Positions 8,509-16,798 of a stretch of DNA of 64,000 nucleotides are shown piece by piece. A program made the position numbers and the translations under genes. Location: contig NZ_JARHTQ010000030.1 of the NCBI RefSeq assembly GCF_029223525.1, positions 23,110-87,109 of the forward strand. The letters are read 5' to 3'. Source of the DNA: Streptantibioticus ferralitis. GTDB taxonomy: Bacteria; Actinomycetota; Actinomycetes; Streptomycetales; Streptomycetaceae. A model generated the notes under the pieces. That model was not told the DNA's origin and did not search any database. It saw nothing but the letters and a program-made list of their open reading frames with translations. The number at the start of each line of letters is the position of its first letter. Within the stretch, counting starts at the first letter, position 1.

Positions 8509-9069
8509 TCACCCAAAGGCGAGGAAGACCGTCTCCTCGTGCGCACCGTCGCCCTGGAGCCGCACATCGAAGCGGTGGACCCCGGCGCGTTCCCGCTCCG
8601 CGACCAGCGTGGCGCGGCGCCGGGCGTCCAGCGAGGACAGCAGCGGATCGTCGGCCTCGCCCAAGTACACGCGGGTGAACAGGTGTTGGAGCAGCCCCCG
8701 GGCCATGACGCATACCGACAGATACGGCGCACCGCCGGGCGGCAGGGTGCGCAGTACGTAGCTCCCGTCGGCGCCGGTGGCGACCCTTCCGAACCCGGTG
8801 AAGGCCACGCCGTCCCGGCCGATGGCCGCGCCACCCACCGGATCGCGGCGCAGCGAGCCGGGCGCTCCGGCGCGCGAGCCGTCCGGTGCGGGCTGCCAGA
8901 ACTCCAGCAGGGCGTCGTCGACCGGCTCGCCGTGACCGTCCAGGACACGACCCCGCACGGTGATGGTGTCCGGGTGCCCGGTGGGCGCGATCTGGCCGCC
9001 TCCCGGATGCGGCAGCGCGTACCCGAAGTAGGGGCCGATGGTCTGGGACGGTGTGGGCAGCGGTGTCAT
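8509..9069 (-). CDS. pcaG: Protocatechuate 3,4-dioxygenase alpha subunit
   Basis: 186-residue alpha subunit of the intradiol ring-cleavage dioxygenase that converts protocatechuate to 3-carboxy-cis,cis-muconate. Typical N-terminus PSQTIGPYFGYALP and the cupredoxin-like barrel with GRVLDGHGEPVDDALLEFWQ are present; the iron ligands are carried by the beta subunit. Its ATG overlaps the stop of pcaH by four bases (TCAT at 9066-9069), implying translational coupling and stoichiometric assembly. The downstream neighbour is a chitinase rather than pcaB/pcaL. Confidence 0.95.
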   Translation of the reverse strand: MTPLPTPSQTIGPYFGYALPHPGGGQIAPTGHPDTITVRGRVLDGHGEPVDDALLEFWQPAPDGSRAGAPGSLRRDPVGGAAIGRDGVAFTGFGRVATGADGSYVLRTLPPGGAPYLSVCVMARGLLQHLFTRVYLGEADDPLLSSLDARRRATLVAERERAGVHRFDVRLQGDGAHEETVFLAFG

Positions 9070-9758
9070 CGGCGGCCCCCCTCGGTACGGGTGGCCGACG
9101 GTCCGCCGAGGACGATGTCCCAGCGGTAGCCCAACGCCCAGTCCGGCGTGGACAGTTCGGGGTCGTACGCGGCGACCAGCCGTTGCCGGGCCGCGTCATC
9201 GCCCACGGACTGCAGGATGGGGTCCAGCGGGAGCAGCGGATCGCCGGGGAAGTACATCTGGGTGACGAGCCGCTGGGTGAAGGCGGCGCCGAACAGGGAG
9301 AAGTGGATATGCGCGGGCCGCCAGGCGTTGGAGTGGTCGCCCCAGGGATAGGCGCCGGGTCTGATCGTGGTGAACCGGTACCGGCCCTGGTCATCGGTCA
9401 GGCAGCGGCCGGCGCCGGTGAAGTGCGGGTCCAGCGGGGCGTGGTGCTGGTCGCGCCGGTGCGCGTAGCGTCCGGCGGCGTTGGCCTGCCAGATCTCGAT
9501 GAGTTGGCCGCGTACCGGACACCCCGCCCGGTCGAGCACCCGGCCGGTGAGGGTGATGCGCTCCCCCAGCGGCGCCCCGGGGCGCTGCCGGGTGAGGTCG
9601 CCGTCCAGGTCGGTGACATCGGCGCTGCCGAACACCGGTCCGGTCAGTTCCACCGCCTCCGGGTCGTCCACCACGACCAGCGGGTTCACCGGTTGCCGCC
9701 ATAAGGCGCCGCGGTAGGGCTCGGGGCCCTCCGAAACACTCATGCCCGAAACACTCAT
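9066..9758 (-). CDS. pcaH: Protocatechuate 3,4-dioxygenase beta subunit
   Basis: 230-residue catalytic subunit. The four non-haem Fe(III) ligands are all identifiable with family spacing: Tyr98 (GRYAHRRDQH), Tyr137 (AYPWGD), His150 and His152 (RPAHIHFSLFG), giving the 39-13-2 spacing of Pseudomonas PcaH. ATG 9758 has AGGAG 7 bases upstream; a second in-frame ATG at 9743 and an open frame to 9887 are alternatives. Transcribed from pcaF towards pcaG. Confidence 0.95.
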   Translation of the reverse strand: MSVSGMSVSEGPEPYRGALWRQPVNPLVVVDDPEAVELTGPVFGSADVTDLDGDLTRQRPGAPLGERITLTGRVLDRAGCPVRGQLIEIWQANAAGRYAHRRDQHHAPLDPHFTGAGRCLTDDQGRYRFTTIRPGAYPWGDHSNAWRPAHIHFSLFGAAFTQRLVTQMYFPGDPLLPLDPILQSVGDDAARQRLVAAYDPELSTPDWALGYRWDIVLGGPSATRTEGGRR

Positions 9759-9948
9759 GCACGGTCTCCTGGGTCCGGTCCGGCGGATCTTCGTCGGGTT
9801 GCCGCCTGCTCGGCGCCGCCGGTCTGCGCCGTAGGGCCGTTCGGCGCCCCGGCGGCCGAGTTCCCGGCCGCCGGGGTGGGCGAGCACGATGGATCTGGAG
9901 CGGAGGTCAGGCGCCCACGGCCGGTGCCGATGGCCCGCCGGGTCGGCC

Positions 9949-11145
9949 CTAGCGTTCGAGGACCAGGGCGAGGCCCTGGCCGACGCCGATGCACAGCGCG
10001 GCCAGTCCGGTGCCGGAGCCCGCGGCGGCCAGCTGGTGGGCGACGGCTCCGGCCAGCCGTGCGCCCGAGGCGCCGAGCGGATGGCCGATGGCGATGGCGC
10101 CGCCCCGCGGATTGACGGTGGCCGGGTCCAGCTCAGGCCACTCGGCGAGGCAGCCGAGCGCCTGGGCGGCGAAGGCCTCGTTCAGTTCGAAGGTCAGCAG
10201 GTCCGCGAAGCGGCGACCGGCTCTGGCCAGGGCGCGGTTCACGGCCTCGACCGGCCCCAGCCCGAAGTACTGCGGCTCGATGCCGGTCACCGCGGATGCC
10301 GAGATACGGGCGAGCGGTTCCCGTCCGCAGGCTCGCAACCCCTCCTCGTCGACGATCAGCAGCGCGGCGGCGCCGTCGTTGAGCGGTGAGGCGTTGCCCG
10401 CGGTGACCGTGCCGTCCGCGCGGAAGACCGGCTTGAGCCTGGCCAGCGCCTCAAGCGAGGTGGCGTCGCGGATGGTCTCGTCCCGCACCAGATCGGTACC
10501 GGCGACCGGCACGGCCTCCGGTGCGTAGAGTCCGTCCTTCCACGCGCGGCCGGCCTTCTCATGGCTGGCGAGCGCGAAGGCGTCCTGTGCCTCGCGGGTG
10601 ATGCGGTGCCGGTCCGCGACGAGTTCGGCGCCCTCGCCGAGGGAGACCGTCCACTCCTTGGGCATGAGGGCGTTGGTCATCCGCCAGCCGAGCGTGGTGG
10701 AGTACATCTCCTGGTGTCCGGTGGGGAAGGCCCGCTCGGGCTTGGGCACCACCCAGGGCGCTCGGCTCATCGACTCGACACCGCCCGCGATCGCGATCGA
10801 CGCGTCGCCGAGCGCGACCGCGCGGTAGGCCTGGATGACCGCCTCAAGACCGGATCCGCACAACCGGTTGACGGTCGAGCCGGGCACGGTGACCGGCAGC
10901 CCGGCGAGCAGCACGGCCATCCGGGCCACATCGCGGTTCTCCTCGCCCGCACCGTTGGCGTTGCCGAGGACGACATCGTCGATACGAGCCGGGTCGAGCT
11001 CCGGCGAACGGTCGACCAGCGCCCGGACCACATGCGCGGCGAGATCGTCCGGGCGCACGCCCGCCAGCGCGCCGCCGTACTTGCCGATGGGCGTACGCAC
11101 CGCGTCGGCGATGTACACGTCACGGGCTGCCCCGCCAGTACTCAT
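9949..11145 (-). CDS. pcaF: Beta-ketoadipyl-CoA thiolase (acetyl-CoA acyltransferase)
   Basis: 398-residue thiolase catalysing the last step of the beta-ketoadipate pathway, succinyl-CoA plus acetyl-CoA formation. Catalytic residues: nucleophile Cys96 (NRLCGSG), His355 (GHPLGASGARL) and Cys385 (ALCIGVGQG). The ATG at 11145 is preceded by GAAGGA at good spacing. Placement directly upstream of pcaH matches the pcaIJFHGBL order of Streptomyces, which supports pcaF over a general fadA, although general acetyl-CoA acetyltransferase activity cannot be excluded. The usual upstream pcaI and pcaJ are absent; instead a rearranged region lies in front of the gene. Confidence 0.88.
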   Translation of the reverse strand: MSTGGAARDVYIADAVRTPIGKYGGALAGVRPDDLAAHVVRALVDRSPELDPARIDDVVLGNANGAGEENRDVARMAVLLAGLPVTVPGSTVNRLCGSGLEAVIQAYRAVALGDASIAIAGGVESMSRAPWVVPKPERAFPTGHQEMYSTTLGWRMTNALMPKEWTVSLGEGAELVADRHRITREAQDAFALASHEKAGRAWKDGLYAPEAVPVAGTDLVRDETIRDATSLEALARLKPVFRADGTVTAGNASPLNDGAAALLIVDEEGLRACGREPLARISASAVTGIEPQYFGLGPVEAVNRALARAGRRFADLLTFELNEAFAAQALGCLAEWPELDPATVNPRGGAIAIGHPLGASGARLAGAVAHQLAAAGSGTGLAALCIGVGQGLALVLER

Positions 11146-11536
11146 CGGTTTCCTTCCCTGCGCATTGCCCCTGTTCGCCTGGCGAACTGAAGTTCACGGC
11201 GGCTCGCGCCCGAGTCTGTTCCCGGCCGTCGGCGCTGTCAACGGACCATCCCGCCGAAGCCGGGCTGGTGGGGGCCCCGATTCCGGTCCGGGACGTGCGG
11301 GGGCCGAAGTGGGCGCGGGCACGGATCGCCGCGTGGGGCCGGTCCGGCGGCGCCGCGGCATCCAGCGGCGGCCTGCGTCCGGGGGCGACGCGACATGGCC
11401 GGGGCCCTCCGGAGCGGCCCCAACTCGCCGCGCCCGCAGCGGAGATCGCCGGGTGCCTGCGGCATTCGCCGTAACCGCGCCGGTGGCCGCCACGTTGATC
11501 ATCCGGTAGTCGCGGAGCAGCAAGGAGGGGAAGCCC
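11146..11536. other. Intergenic stretch upstream of pcaF, no gene recognised
   Basis: 391 bases of very GC-rich sequence between pcaF and the truncated gene stub at 11537. Open frames here (minus 11194-11583, plus 10835-11509) have the Arg/Pro/Gly-rich composition of frame shadows. It must contain the pcaF promoter, but I cannot point to a convincing -35/-10 pair or a PcaV-like operator. Confidence 0.5.
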
Positions 11537-11628
11537 GTGCCGCCCCAGCCGGTCGACCTGGCGCAGCACATCGGGGCCTTCATCTCGGGATTTCCGGTGG
11601 CGGGGGGCTACCAGGTGCCGGAGCGGGC
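11537..11628 (+). pseudogene. 5' stub of an unidentified gene, interrupted by the inverted duplication
   Basis: A textbook start is visible: AAGGAGG at 11522-11528 followed 8 bases later by GTG 11537, in a frame beginning MPPQPVDLAQHIGAF and continuing ISGFPVAGGYQVPERA. This short stretch looks like genuine protein sequence, unlike the surrounding shadow frames. At 11629 it runs into the inverted copy of the ABC lipoprotein 5' region, so only about 31 original codons remain. The frame happens to stay open across gntR into the real binding-protein gene, but that is coincidental. I do not recognise the family. Divergent from pcaF. Confidence 0.45.
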
Positions 11629-11789
11629 GGCGATCGCGGCGCTCTTGCCGTTCGCCGTGGTGCTCGTGGCGGGCGCGGCGCCGCACGCGCTGAGGGTGAG
11701 TGCCGCGGCGGCCAGGATGCCTGCTGCGCCGATGGCCCGGGTTCTGGGCACGTTCGCTTCGGTCTCCTTGCGAGGTTCCGGGAGGTGGC
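11629..11789 (-). repeat. Left arm of 161-bp inverted duplication (dead copy of ABC lipoprotein 5' end)
   Basis: Reverse complement of 12804-12964 with 4 mismatches in 161 bp and no indels (counted by eye). On the minus strand it contains the leader, Shine-Dalgarno sequence and signal-peptide codons of the downstream binding-protein gene. The start codon GTG is changed to GCG, so the copy cannot initiate at the original place. It ends inside the alanine-rich part after the lipobox Cys. Confidence 0.93.
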
Positions 11790-11866
11790 GCATGGCTGGC
11801 GGTGAGGCTCCAACCACGGGGCCGCTGACCGGACTTGATTGCCGCCGCGAGTCGCCCGACGCGGCG

Positions 11867-12622
11867 TCAGATCGTGGTCCGGCGGGAAAGCCCGGTGGTC
11901 GCAGAGGAGTTGTGCACGGTGAAGGCCACGGTGCCCGGCAGATAGCGGTCCTCGGACCACTCCACGGGCGTTCCGGCGGGATCGGTGCTGTGCCGCCGCT
12001 CGCGCAACAGCGCGTCACCGATCCCGCAGCCGAGCAGATCGGCGTCGTCCGCGTCGGCGAAGGTTACGTCGATGGTGTGGTGTACATCGGTGAACTGCAC
12101 GCCCTGTTCCTCCAGCGGCACGGTGTGCGAGACGGCGGCCGGATCGAGTTGGGCGACGATCTCCCCGATGTGCCGTGGGTACACCGAGCGTTCGACCATG
12201 ACCGGCGCCCCGGAGAGGGTACGAACCCTCAGCACCATGCACACCTCCTCGCCCTCGGCCAGCCGCAGCTTCTCGCGTTCGACCTCGTCGGCGGGTCGTC
12301 GTACGACGTCCACCACCCGGCCGCCGGGTTCCTCGCCGAGGGAGCGCGCCCAGCGGGTGAAGCTGACGGTCTCGCTGAACGTCTGCACCCGGGCGGTGCC
12401 CAGGACGACCCGGCGGGTGCCACGGCGGGAGGTCACCAGGCCATCAGCGCGCAGCAGGGCGAGAGCCTGGCGGATGGTGCCGCGGGAGACGCCGTAGGTC
12501 TGCGCCAGCGCGGCCTCGGCGGGCAGCCGGCCACCCGAGCCGTACGCGCCGTCAGCTATGCCCTGCCGGAGCTCGGCGGCCACCTTCCGGTACATCGCCT
12601 GGCGCCCGTCCGCCACGATCAT
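11867..12622 (-). CDS. GntR/HutC-family transcriptional regulator with UTRA ligand domain
   Basis: 251 residues. The N-terminal winged helix-turn-helix spans ~9-75 (LPAEAALAQTYGVSRGTIRQALALL), and a UTRA effector domain occupies ~95-240 (ending EWSEDRYLPGTVAFTV). It is divergent from the ABC importer operon, so it is probably that operon's local repressor, relieved by the transported ligand or a product. ATG 12622 has only a weak GGACGGGG upstream. The gene sits entirely between the two arms of a 161-bp inverted repeat (11629-11789 and 12804-12964), so recombination between the arms would flip it. Confidence 0.92.
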   Translation of the reverse strand: MIVADGRQAMYRKVAAELRQGIADGAYGSGGRLPAEAALAQTYGVSRGTIRQALALLRADGLVTSRRGTRRVVLGTARVQTFSETVSFTRWARSLGEEPGGRVVDVVRRPADEVEREKLRLAEGEEVCMVLRVRTLSGAPVMVERSVYPRHIGEIVAQLDPAAVSHTVPLEEQGVQFTDVHHTIDVTFADADDADLLGCGIGDALLRERRHSTDPAGTPVEWSEDRYLPGTVAFTVHNSSATTGLSRRTTI

Positions 12623-12803
12623 CCCCGTCCACCGTCCCTGCAGGTATCCATGCGCGTGCCACGTACTTCGATCGGGAGCCTAACCGGCACCGATGACCCA
12701 ATCCGCGTCGTTCCTGGGACCGTCGTCGAATCTCGGCCACTCGTTCACTTTCCGGACACCCGGCTCGTACGTACTTGGCGCGTCGAGTTGTACAGCCAAC
12801 CTG
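12623..12803. promoter_or_regulatory. Divergent control region between gntR and the ABC operon
   Basis: Non-coding 181 bases carrying both promoters. Two CGTACTT words occur (about 12662 and 12770), the second inside CTCGTACGTACTTGG, which is partly palindromic; they are candidates for the GntR/UTRA operator. I do not see an unambiguous -35/-10 pair. Confidence 0.4.
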
Positions 12804-12964
12804 GCCACCTCCCAGAACCTCGCAAGGAGACCGAAGTGAACGTGCCCAGAACCCGGGCCATCGGCGCAGCAGGCGTCCTGGCCGCCGCGGCACTCACCCT
12901 CAGCGCGTGCGGCGCCGCGCCCGCCACGAGCACCACGGCGAACGGCAAGAGCGCCGCGACCGCC
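12804..12964 (+). repeat. Right arm of 161-bp inverted duplication (native copy)
   Basis: Native copy spanning the leader, AAGGAG, GTG start and lipoprotein signal peptide codons of the ABC binding protein; its inverted near-identical copy is at 11629-11789. See that entry for the four differences. Confidence 0.93.
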
Positions 12965-13984
12965 ACCTCGGCAGCCGACTTCGGCGGGATGAACGGCCTG
13001 GTCGCCGCCGCGAAGAAGGAGGGCACGCTGAACGCCATCGCCCTCCCCCGGGACTGGGCGAACTACGGCGCGGTCATCGACGGGTTCACCAAGAAGTACG
13101 GCATCAAGGTCCAGGACGAGAACCCGGGCGGCGCCAGCCAGGACGAGCTGAACGCGATCACCTCCCGCAAGGGCCAGGACCGTGCCCCCGACGTGGTCGA
13201 CCTGGGCTCGTCCTTCGCGCTCAGCGGCGCCCAGCAGGGCCTGTTCGCCTCCTACAAGGTGGCCGGATTCGACCAGATCCCCGGCGTCCAGAAGGACAGC
13301 CAGGCGCGCTGGTACAACGACTACGGCGGCTACATCTCGATCGGCTGCGACGCCAAGCGGGTCAAGAACTGCCCGAAGACCTTCGCCGATCTCCTCAAGC
13401 CCGACTACAAGGGCCAGGTGGCGCTCAACGGCAACCCGACCAAGGCCGGTGCGGCCTTCGGCGCGGTGTACGCGGCGGCGCTGGCCAACGGCGGCTCCTT
13501 CGACAACATCCAGCCCGGTATCGACTTCTTCGGCAAGCTGAAGAAGGCTGGCAACTTCGACCCGGTGCAGGCCACTCCGGCGACGATCCAGAAGGGCGAG
13601 ACCCCGATCACCGTCGACTGGGACTACCTCAACTCCGGTTACGCGGACGAGTTCCGCGACAAGGGCGTCGACTGGCAGGTCACGGTGCCGTCCGACGGCC
13701 AGTACTCGCAGTACTACTCGCAGGCGATCAACGCCTCCGCACCGCACCCGGCGGCCGCCCGGCTGTGGCAGGAGTACCTGTACAGCCCCGAGGGCCAGAA
13801 CCTCTTCCTCAAGGGCTACGCCCGCCCGGCCCTGATGGCCGCCATGAAGCAGGCCGGAACGCTGGACTCCGCCGCGGCGGGCAAGCTCGCCGCGGTCAGC
13901 GGTGTGCCCTCCTTCCCCACCCCCGACCAGACCGACAAGGCGAAGCAGGTCGTCACCGAGAAGTGGGCTCAGGCTGTCTCGTGA
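12836..13984 (+). CDS. ABC importer substrate-binding lipoprotein (2-aminoethylphosphonate/Fe3+/polyamine-like class)
   Basis: 382-residue periplasmic-type binding protein. A lipoprotein signal ends at the lipobox LSAC (Cys25). The mature part has the family-1/6 binding-protein pattern (KEGTLNAIALPRDWANYGAVIDGF, KGQDRAPDVVDLG, EYLYSPEGQNLF). GTG 12836 follows AAGGAG (12824-12829) by 6 bases. The stop overlaps the next start (GTGA at 13981). Gene order SBP-permease-permease-ATPase-HAD phosphatase with a divergent UTRA regulator resembles phosphonate or phospho-ester uptake systems, so the ligand may carry phosphorus; that is inference, and iron or polyamine uptake remain possible. Confidence 0.87.
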   Translation: MNVPRTRAIGAAGVLAAAALTLSACGAAPATSTTANGKSAATATSAADFGGMNGLVAAAKKEGTLNAIALPRDWANYGAVIDGFTKKYGIKVQDENPGGASQDELNAITSRKGQDRAPDVVDLGSSFALSGAQQGLFASYKVAGFDQIPGVQKDSQARWYNDYGGYISIGCDAKRVKNCPKTFADLLKPDYKGQVALNGNPTKAGAAFGAVYAAALANGGSFDNIQPGIDFFGKLKKAGNFDPVQATPATIQKGETPITVDWDYLNSGYADEFRDKGVDWQVTVPSDGQYSQYYSQAINASAPHPAAARLWQEYLYSPEGQNLFLKGYARPALMAAMKQAGTLDSAAAGKLAAVSGVPSFPTPDQTDKAKQVVTEKWAQAVS

Positions 13985-14901
13985 CGAACGTTGCCACTTC
14001 GGCTGATACCGGTGTGTTGCGGGGGCAAGCCCCCGAACTCCCACGCGGTAGAGCCATCAGATCGCGGCTGGGCGGCGGACTTGCCGTCGCCCCGCTGCTG
14101 CTCTTCATGGCGATGGCCTTCGGTCTGCCGGCCATCGCCATCGGCACCGGTGCCTTCACCACCAGTGCCGACGCACCCGGCGGGGTGCACTGGACGCTGT
14201 CCAACATGACCACCTCGGTACACGGCGCGTATCTGACCGCGCTGTGGGGCAGCGTCAAGCTCTCGGCGCTGTCCGCGCTGCTGGCGACGGTGCTCGGACT
14301 GCCGCTCGCGCAGGCGGTGGTGACCTCGAACAGCCGGGCGCTGCGGGACGCCGTCATGTCCGCCTCGGGCGTGCTCGCCAACTTCGGTGGCGTTCCCCTG
14401 GCGTTCGCGTTCGTGGCCACCTTGGGCAACGCGGGTGTGCTCACCGCGCACCTCGGGCTGGCCGCCAAGGGCTGGAGCCTGTACAGCTTCTGGGGCCTGG
14501 TCGTGGTGTACCTGTACTTCCTGCTGCCGCTGATGGTGCTGACCATCGCCCCCGCACTGGAGGGGCTGCGCGCAGGATGGCGGGAGGCGGCACGCAACAA
14601 CGGGGCCACCACGTGGCAGTACTGGCTGCATGTCGCGCTCCCGGTGCTCGCGCCCTCGCTGCTCGGCGGCTATGTGCTGCTGTTCGGCAGTGCCTTCGCC
14701 GCCTACGCCACCGCCGCCGCGATGGTCGGCAGCTCGGTGCCGCTGCTGACCTCGCAGATCGCCGACGCCCTGTCCGGCAACGTCCTGGTGGGCCAGGGCA
14801 ATGTGGCCCTCGCCCTCAGCATCGACATGGTCGTCGTCGCGGGCGCGGTCATGGCGGTCTACGTACCCCTGCAGCGAAGGAGCGCCCGATGGCTCGCCTG
14901 A
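13981..14901 (+). CDS. ABC importer permease subunit 1
   Basis: 306-residue integral membrane protein with about six hydrophobic segments and the EAA loop (EAARNNGATTWQYWLHVALP) that contacts the ATPase. GTG 13981 overlaps the stop codon of the binding-protein gene by four bases. The first 40 codons include a GC-rich hairpin (CGGGGG-CAAG-CCCCCG, 14020-14035), which could throttle expression of the permease relative to the binding protein. Pairs with the downstream permease to form the heterodimeric channel. Confidence 0.9.
   Translation: MTNVATSADTGVLRGQAPELPRGRAIRSRLGGGLAVAPLLLFMAMAFGLPAIAIGTGAFTTSADAPGGVHWTLSNMTTSVHGAYLTALWGSVKLSALSALLATVLGLPLAQAVVTSNSRALRDAVMSASGVLANFGGVPLAFAFVATLGNAGVLTAHLGLAAKGWSLYSFWGLVVVYLYFLLPLMVLTIAPALEGLRAGWREAARNNGATTWQYWLHVALPVLAPSLLGGYVLLFGSAFAAYATAAAMVGSSVPLLTSQIADALSGNVLVGQGNVALALSIDMVVVAGAVMAVYVPLQRRSARWLA
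14020..14035 (+). other. GC hairpin at the 5' end of the first permease gene
   Basis: CGGGGG/CCCCCG stem with CAAG tetraloop, 36 bases after the binding-protein stop codon. Such hairpins after a binding-protein gene often stabilise or limit the distal transcript. Confidence 0.5.
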
Positions 14902-15764
14902 CGAACCGCCGGATCCGCTGGTGGCGCGGTGCGGTCGGGCTCATCGCCGGGCTGTACTTCCTGGTGCCGCTCGCCTGCTCGGTGCTCTTCACCGTGGATG
15001 TGCCCGGGCAGGGCTTCACCCTGAGCTCGTACACCGGGATCCTGAGCGCGAGCGGCTTCACCAGCAGCCTGCTGCTCACCCTGGAGCTGGCCGCCGCGAC
15101 CATCGTGCTGGTGCTGGGACTGCTGGTCCCGGCCCTGCTCGCGGCGCGGCTCGGCGCGCCCCGGCTGCGTCCGCTGCTGGAAGTCGTCTGCTCGCTACCG
15201 CTCGTGGTGCCCTCGGTCGCACTGGTCGCCGGATACAGCGGTGTGCTGCGCTGGGGTCCGCAGTACCTGTCCCGCACACCGTTGTTCCAGACCTTCGTGG
15301 CCGTGCAGAACGCCAGCTTCCCCGTGGTGCTGGTGCTCGCCTACACGGTGATGTCGCTGCCGCTCGCCTACCGGGCGCTGGACGCCGGACTGCGTGCGGT
15401 GGACGTCCGTACGCTGATGGAGGCGGCGCGCAGCTGCGGCGCCAGCCCGGTGCGGGCGGTGTTCCAGGCGGTGCTGCCGAATCTGCGCGGTGCGCTGATG
15501 AACGCGAGCTTCCTCACGCTGGCGCTGGTGCTCGGCGAGTACACCGTCGGCGCGCTGCTGGGATTCAGGCCGTTCGCGGTGTGGATCGTCGGCATCGGCG
15601 GCAGCCAGGCCCAACTGTCGGTCGCCGTCTCGGTGTTGAGCCTGCTGCTGACCTGGGCACTACTGCTGGTGTTCGCGGCCGCGGGCCGCTCCCGTACCCG
15701 TATCCCCCGCCGGGCCCGTGCCAAGGCCGCCCCGGCGCTCGTTCCGCAGGAGTCGGCATCATGA
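14889..15764 (+). CDS. ABC importer permease subunit 2
   Basis: 291-residue membrane protein with about six transmembrane segments and the EAA loop (EAARSCGASPVRAVFQAVLP). ATG 14889 lies 13 bases inside the end of the preceding permease gene, with GAAGGAG-like sequence just upstream (CAGCGAAGGAGCGCCC), so translation is coupled. Second half of the transmembrane channel of the importer. Confidence 0.9.
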   Translation: MARLTNRRIRWWRGAVGLIAGLYFLVPLACSVLFTVDVPGQGFTLSSYTGILSASGFTSSLLLTLELAAATIVLVLGLLVPALLAARLGAPRLRPLLEVVCSLPLVVPSVALVAGYSGVLRWGPQYLSRTPLFQTFVAVQNASFPVVLVLAYTVMSLPLAYRALDAGLRAVDVRTLMEAARSCGASPVRAVFQAVLPNLRGALMNASFLTLALVLGEYTVGALLGFRPFAVWIVGIGGSQAQLSVAVSVLSLLLTWALLLVFAAAGRSRTRIPRRARAKAAPALVPQESAS

Positions 15765-16798
15765 CCGTCGAATTCCGGTCGCTGCACAAGTCGTTCGGCG
15801 CCACCAAGGCCCTCGATGGGCTCGACCTGACCGCTCACCAAGGCGAACTGCTGGCGCTGCTCGGCCCGTCCGGCTGCGGCAAGACCACGGCGCTGCGGAT
15901 GCTGGCGGGCTTCGAACATCCGGACTCCGGGCAGGTGCTGGTGGACGGTGAGGACATCAGCGAGGTACCGGCGCACCGCCGGGACGCCGGGATGGTCTTC
16001 CAGTCGTACAGCCTCTTCCCGCATCTGACCGCCGCCGACAACGTGGCGTTCGGATTGCGGATGCGCAAGGTCGGCGCCGCGGAACGGCGTGCCAGGGCGG
16101 CGGAGTTGCTGGAGCTCGTCGGCCTGCCGCAGCACGCCGACCGCTATCCGCACCAGATGTCCGGCGGTCAGCAGCAGCGGGTGGCGCTGGCCCGGGCGCT
16201 CGCGCTGCGCCCGAAGGTGCTGCTGCTGGACGAGCCGTTGTCCGCCCTGGATGCCAAGGTCCGGGTGCAGCTGCGGGAGGAGATCCGGCGGCTGCAGCAG
16301 GAGTTGGCGATCACCACGGTGTTCGTCACCCATGACCAGGAGGAGGCGCTGTCCACCGCCGACCGCGTCGCGGTGATGCGGGACGGCCGTCTGGAGCAGT
16401 GCGCCAGCCCCGCCGAGTTGTACGACACGCCCTCGACCGCGTTCGTCGCGGAGTTCGTCGGCACCATGAACCGGCTGCCGGGTCGGGCGACGGGCGACGG
16501 CACCGTGGAGGTCCTCGGGCAGCGACTGCCGGTCCGCGGCGCCGCGGACACGTCGGGCGCGGTCGATGTACTGGTGCGTCCGGAGGCGGTCGACGCCACC
16601 GCCGACGAGGACGGATCCGCACGGGTCACCGCCACCGCCTTCCATGGCGCGGTCACCCGGCTGACGGTCACGCTCGCCGACGGCACCACGGTCAAGGCCG
16701 ACATCCCCAGCCACCGCGCCAGCGACCTGGCGGCGGGCGCCGCGGCGACCGTGACCCTCCCGGAGCGGCCGGTGCTGATCGAGGCGCATGCCGCATGA
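15761..16798 (+). CDS. ABC importer ATP-binding protein
   Basis: 345 residues. Walker A GPSGCGKT (35-42), signature MSGGQQQR, Walker B LLLDEPLSALD and H-loop VFVTHDQEEAL are intact, followed by a C-terminal TOBE-type domain (VLVRPEAVDA). This is the PotA/FbpC/PhnT-type organisation. Its ATG overlaps the permease stop by four bases (ATGA), and its own stop overlaps the HAD gene start. Confidence 0.93.
   Translation: MTVEFRSLHKSFGATKALDGLDLTAHQGELLALLGPSGCGKTTALRMLAGFEHPDSGQVLVDGEDISEVPAHRRDAGMVFQSYSLFPHLTAADNVAFGLRMRKVGAAERRARAAELLELVGLPQHADRYPHQMSGGQQQRVALARALALRPKVLLLDEPLSALDAKVRVQLREEIRRLQQELAITTVFVTHDQEEALSTADRVAVMRDGRLEQCASPAELYDTPSTAFVAEFVGTMNRLPGRATGDGTVEVLGQRLPVRGAADTSGAVDVLVRPEAVDATADEDGSARVTATAFHGAVTRLTVTLADGTTVKADIPSHRASDLAAGAAATVTLPERPVLIEAHAA

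Noticed and set aside
11537..13984. A single 815-codon plus-strand frame joining the stub at 11537 to the ABC binding protein
   Set aside because: It crosses gntR in antisense and the real lipoprotein start is fixed by AAGGAG, GTG 12836 and the signal peptide.
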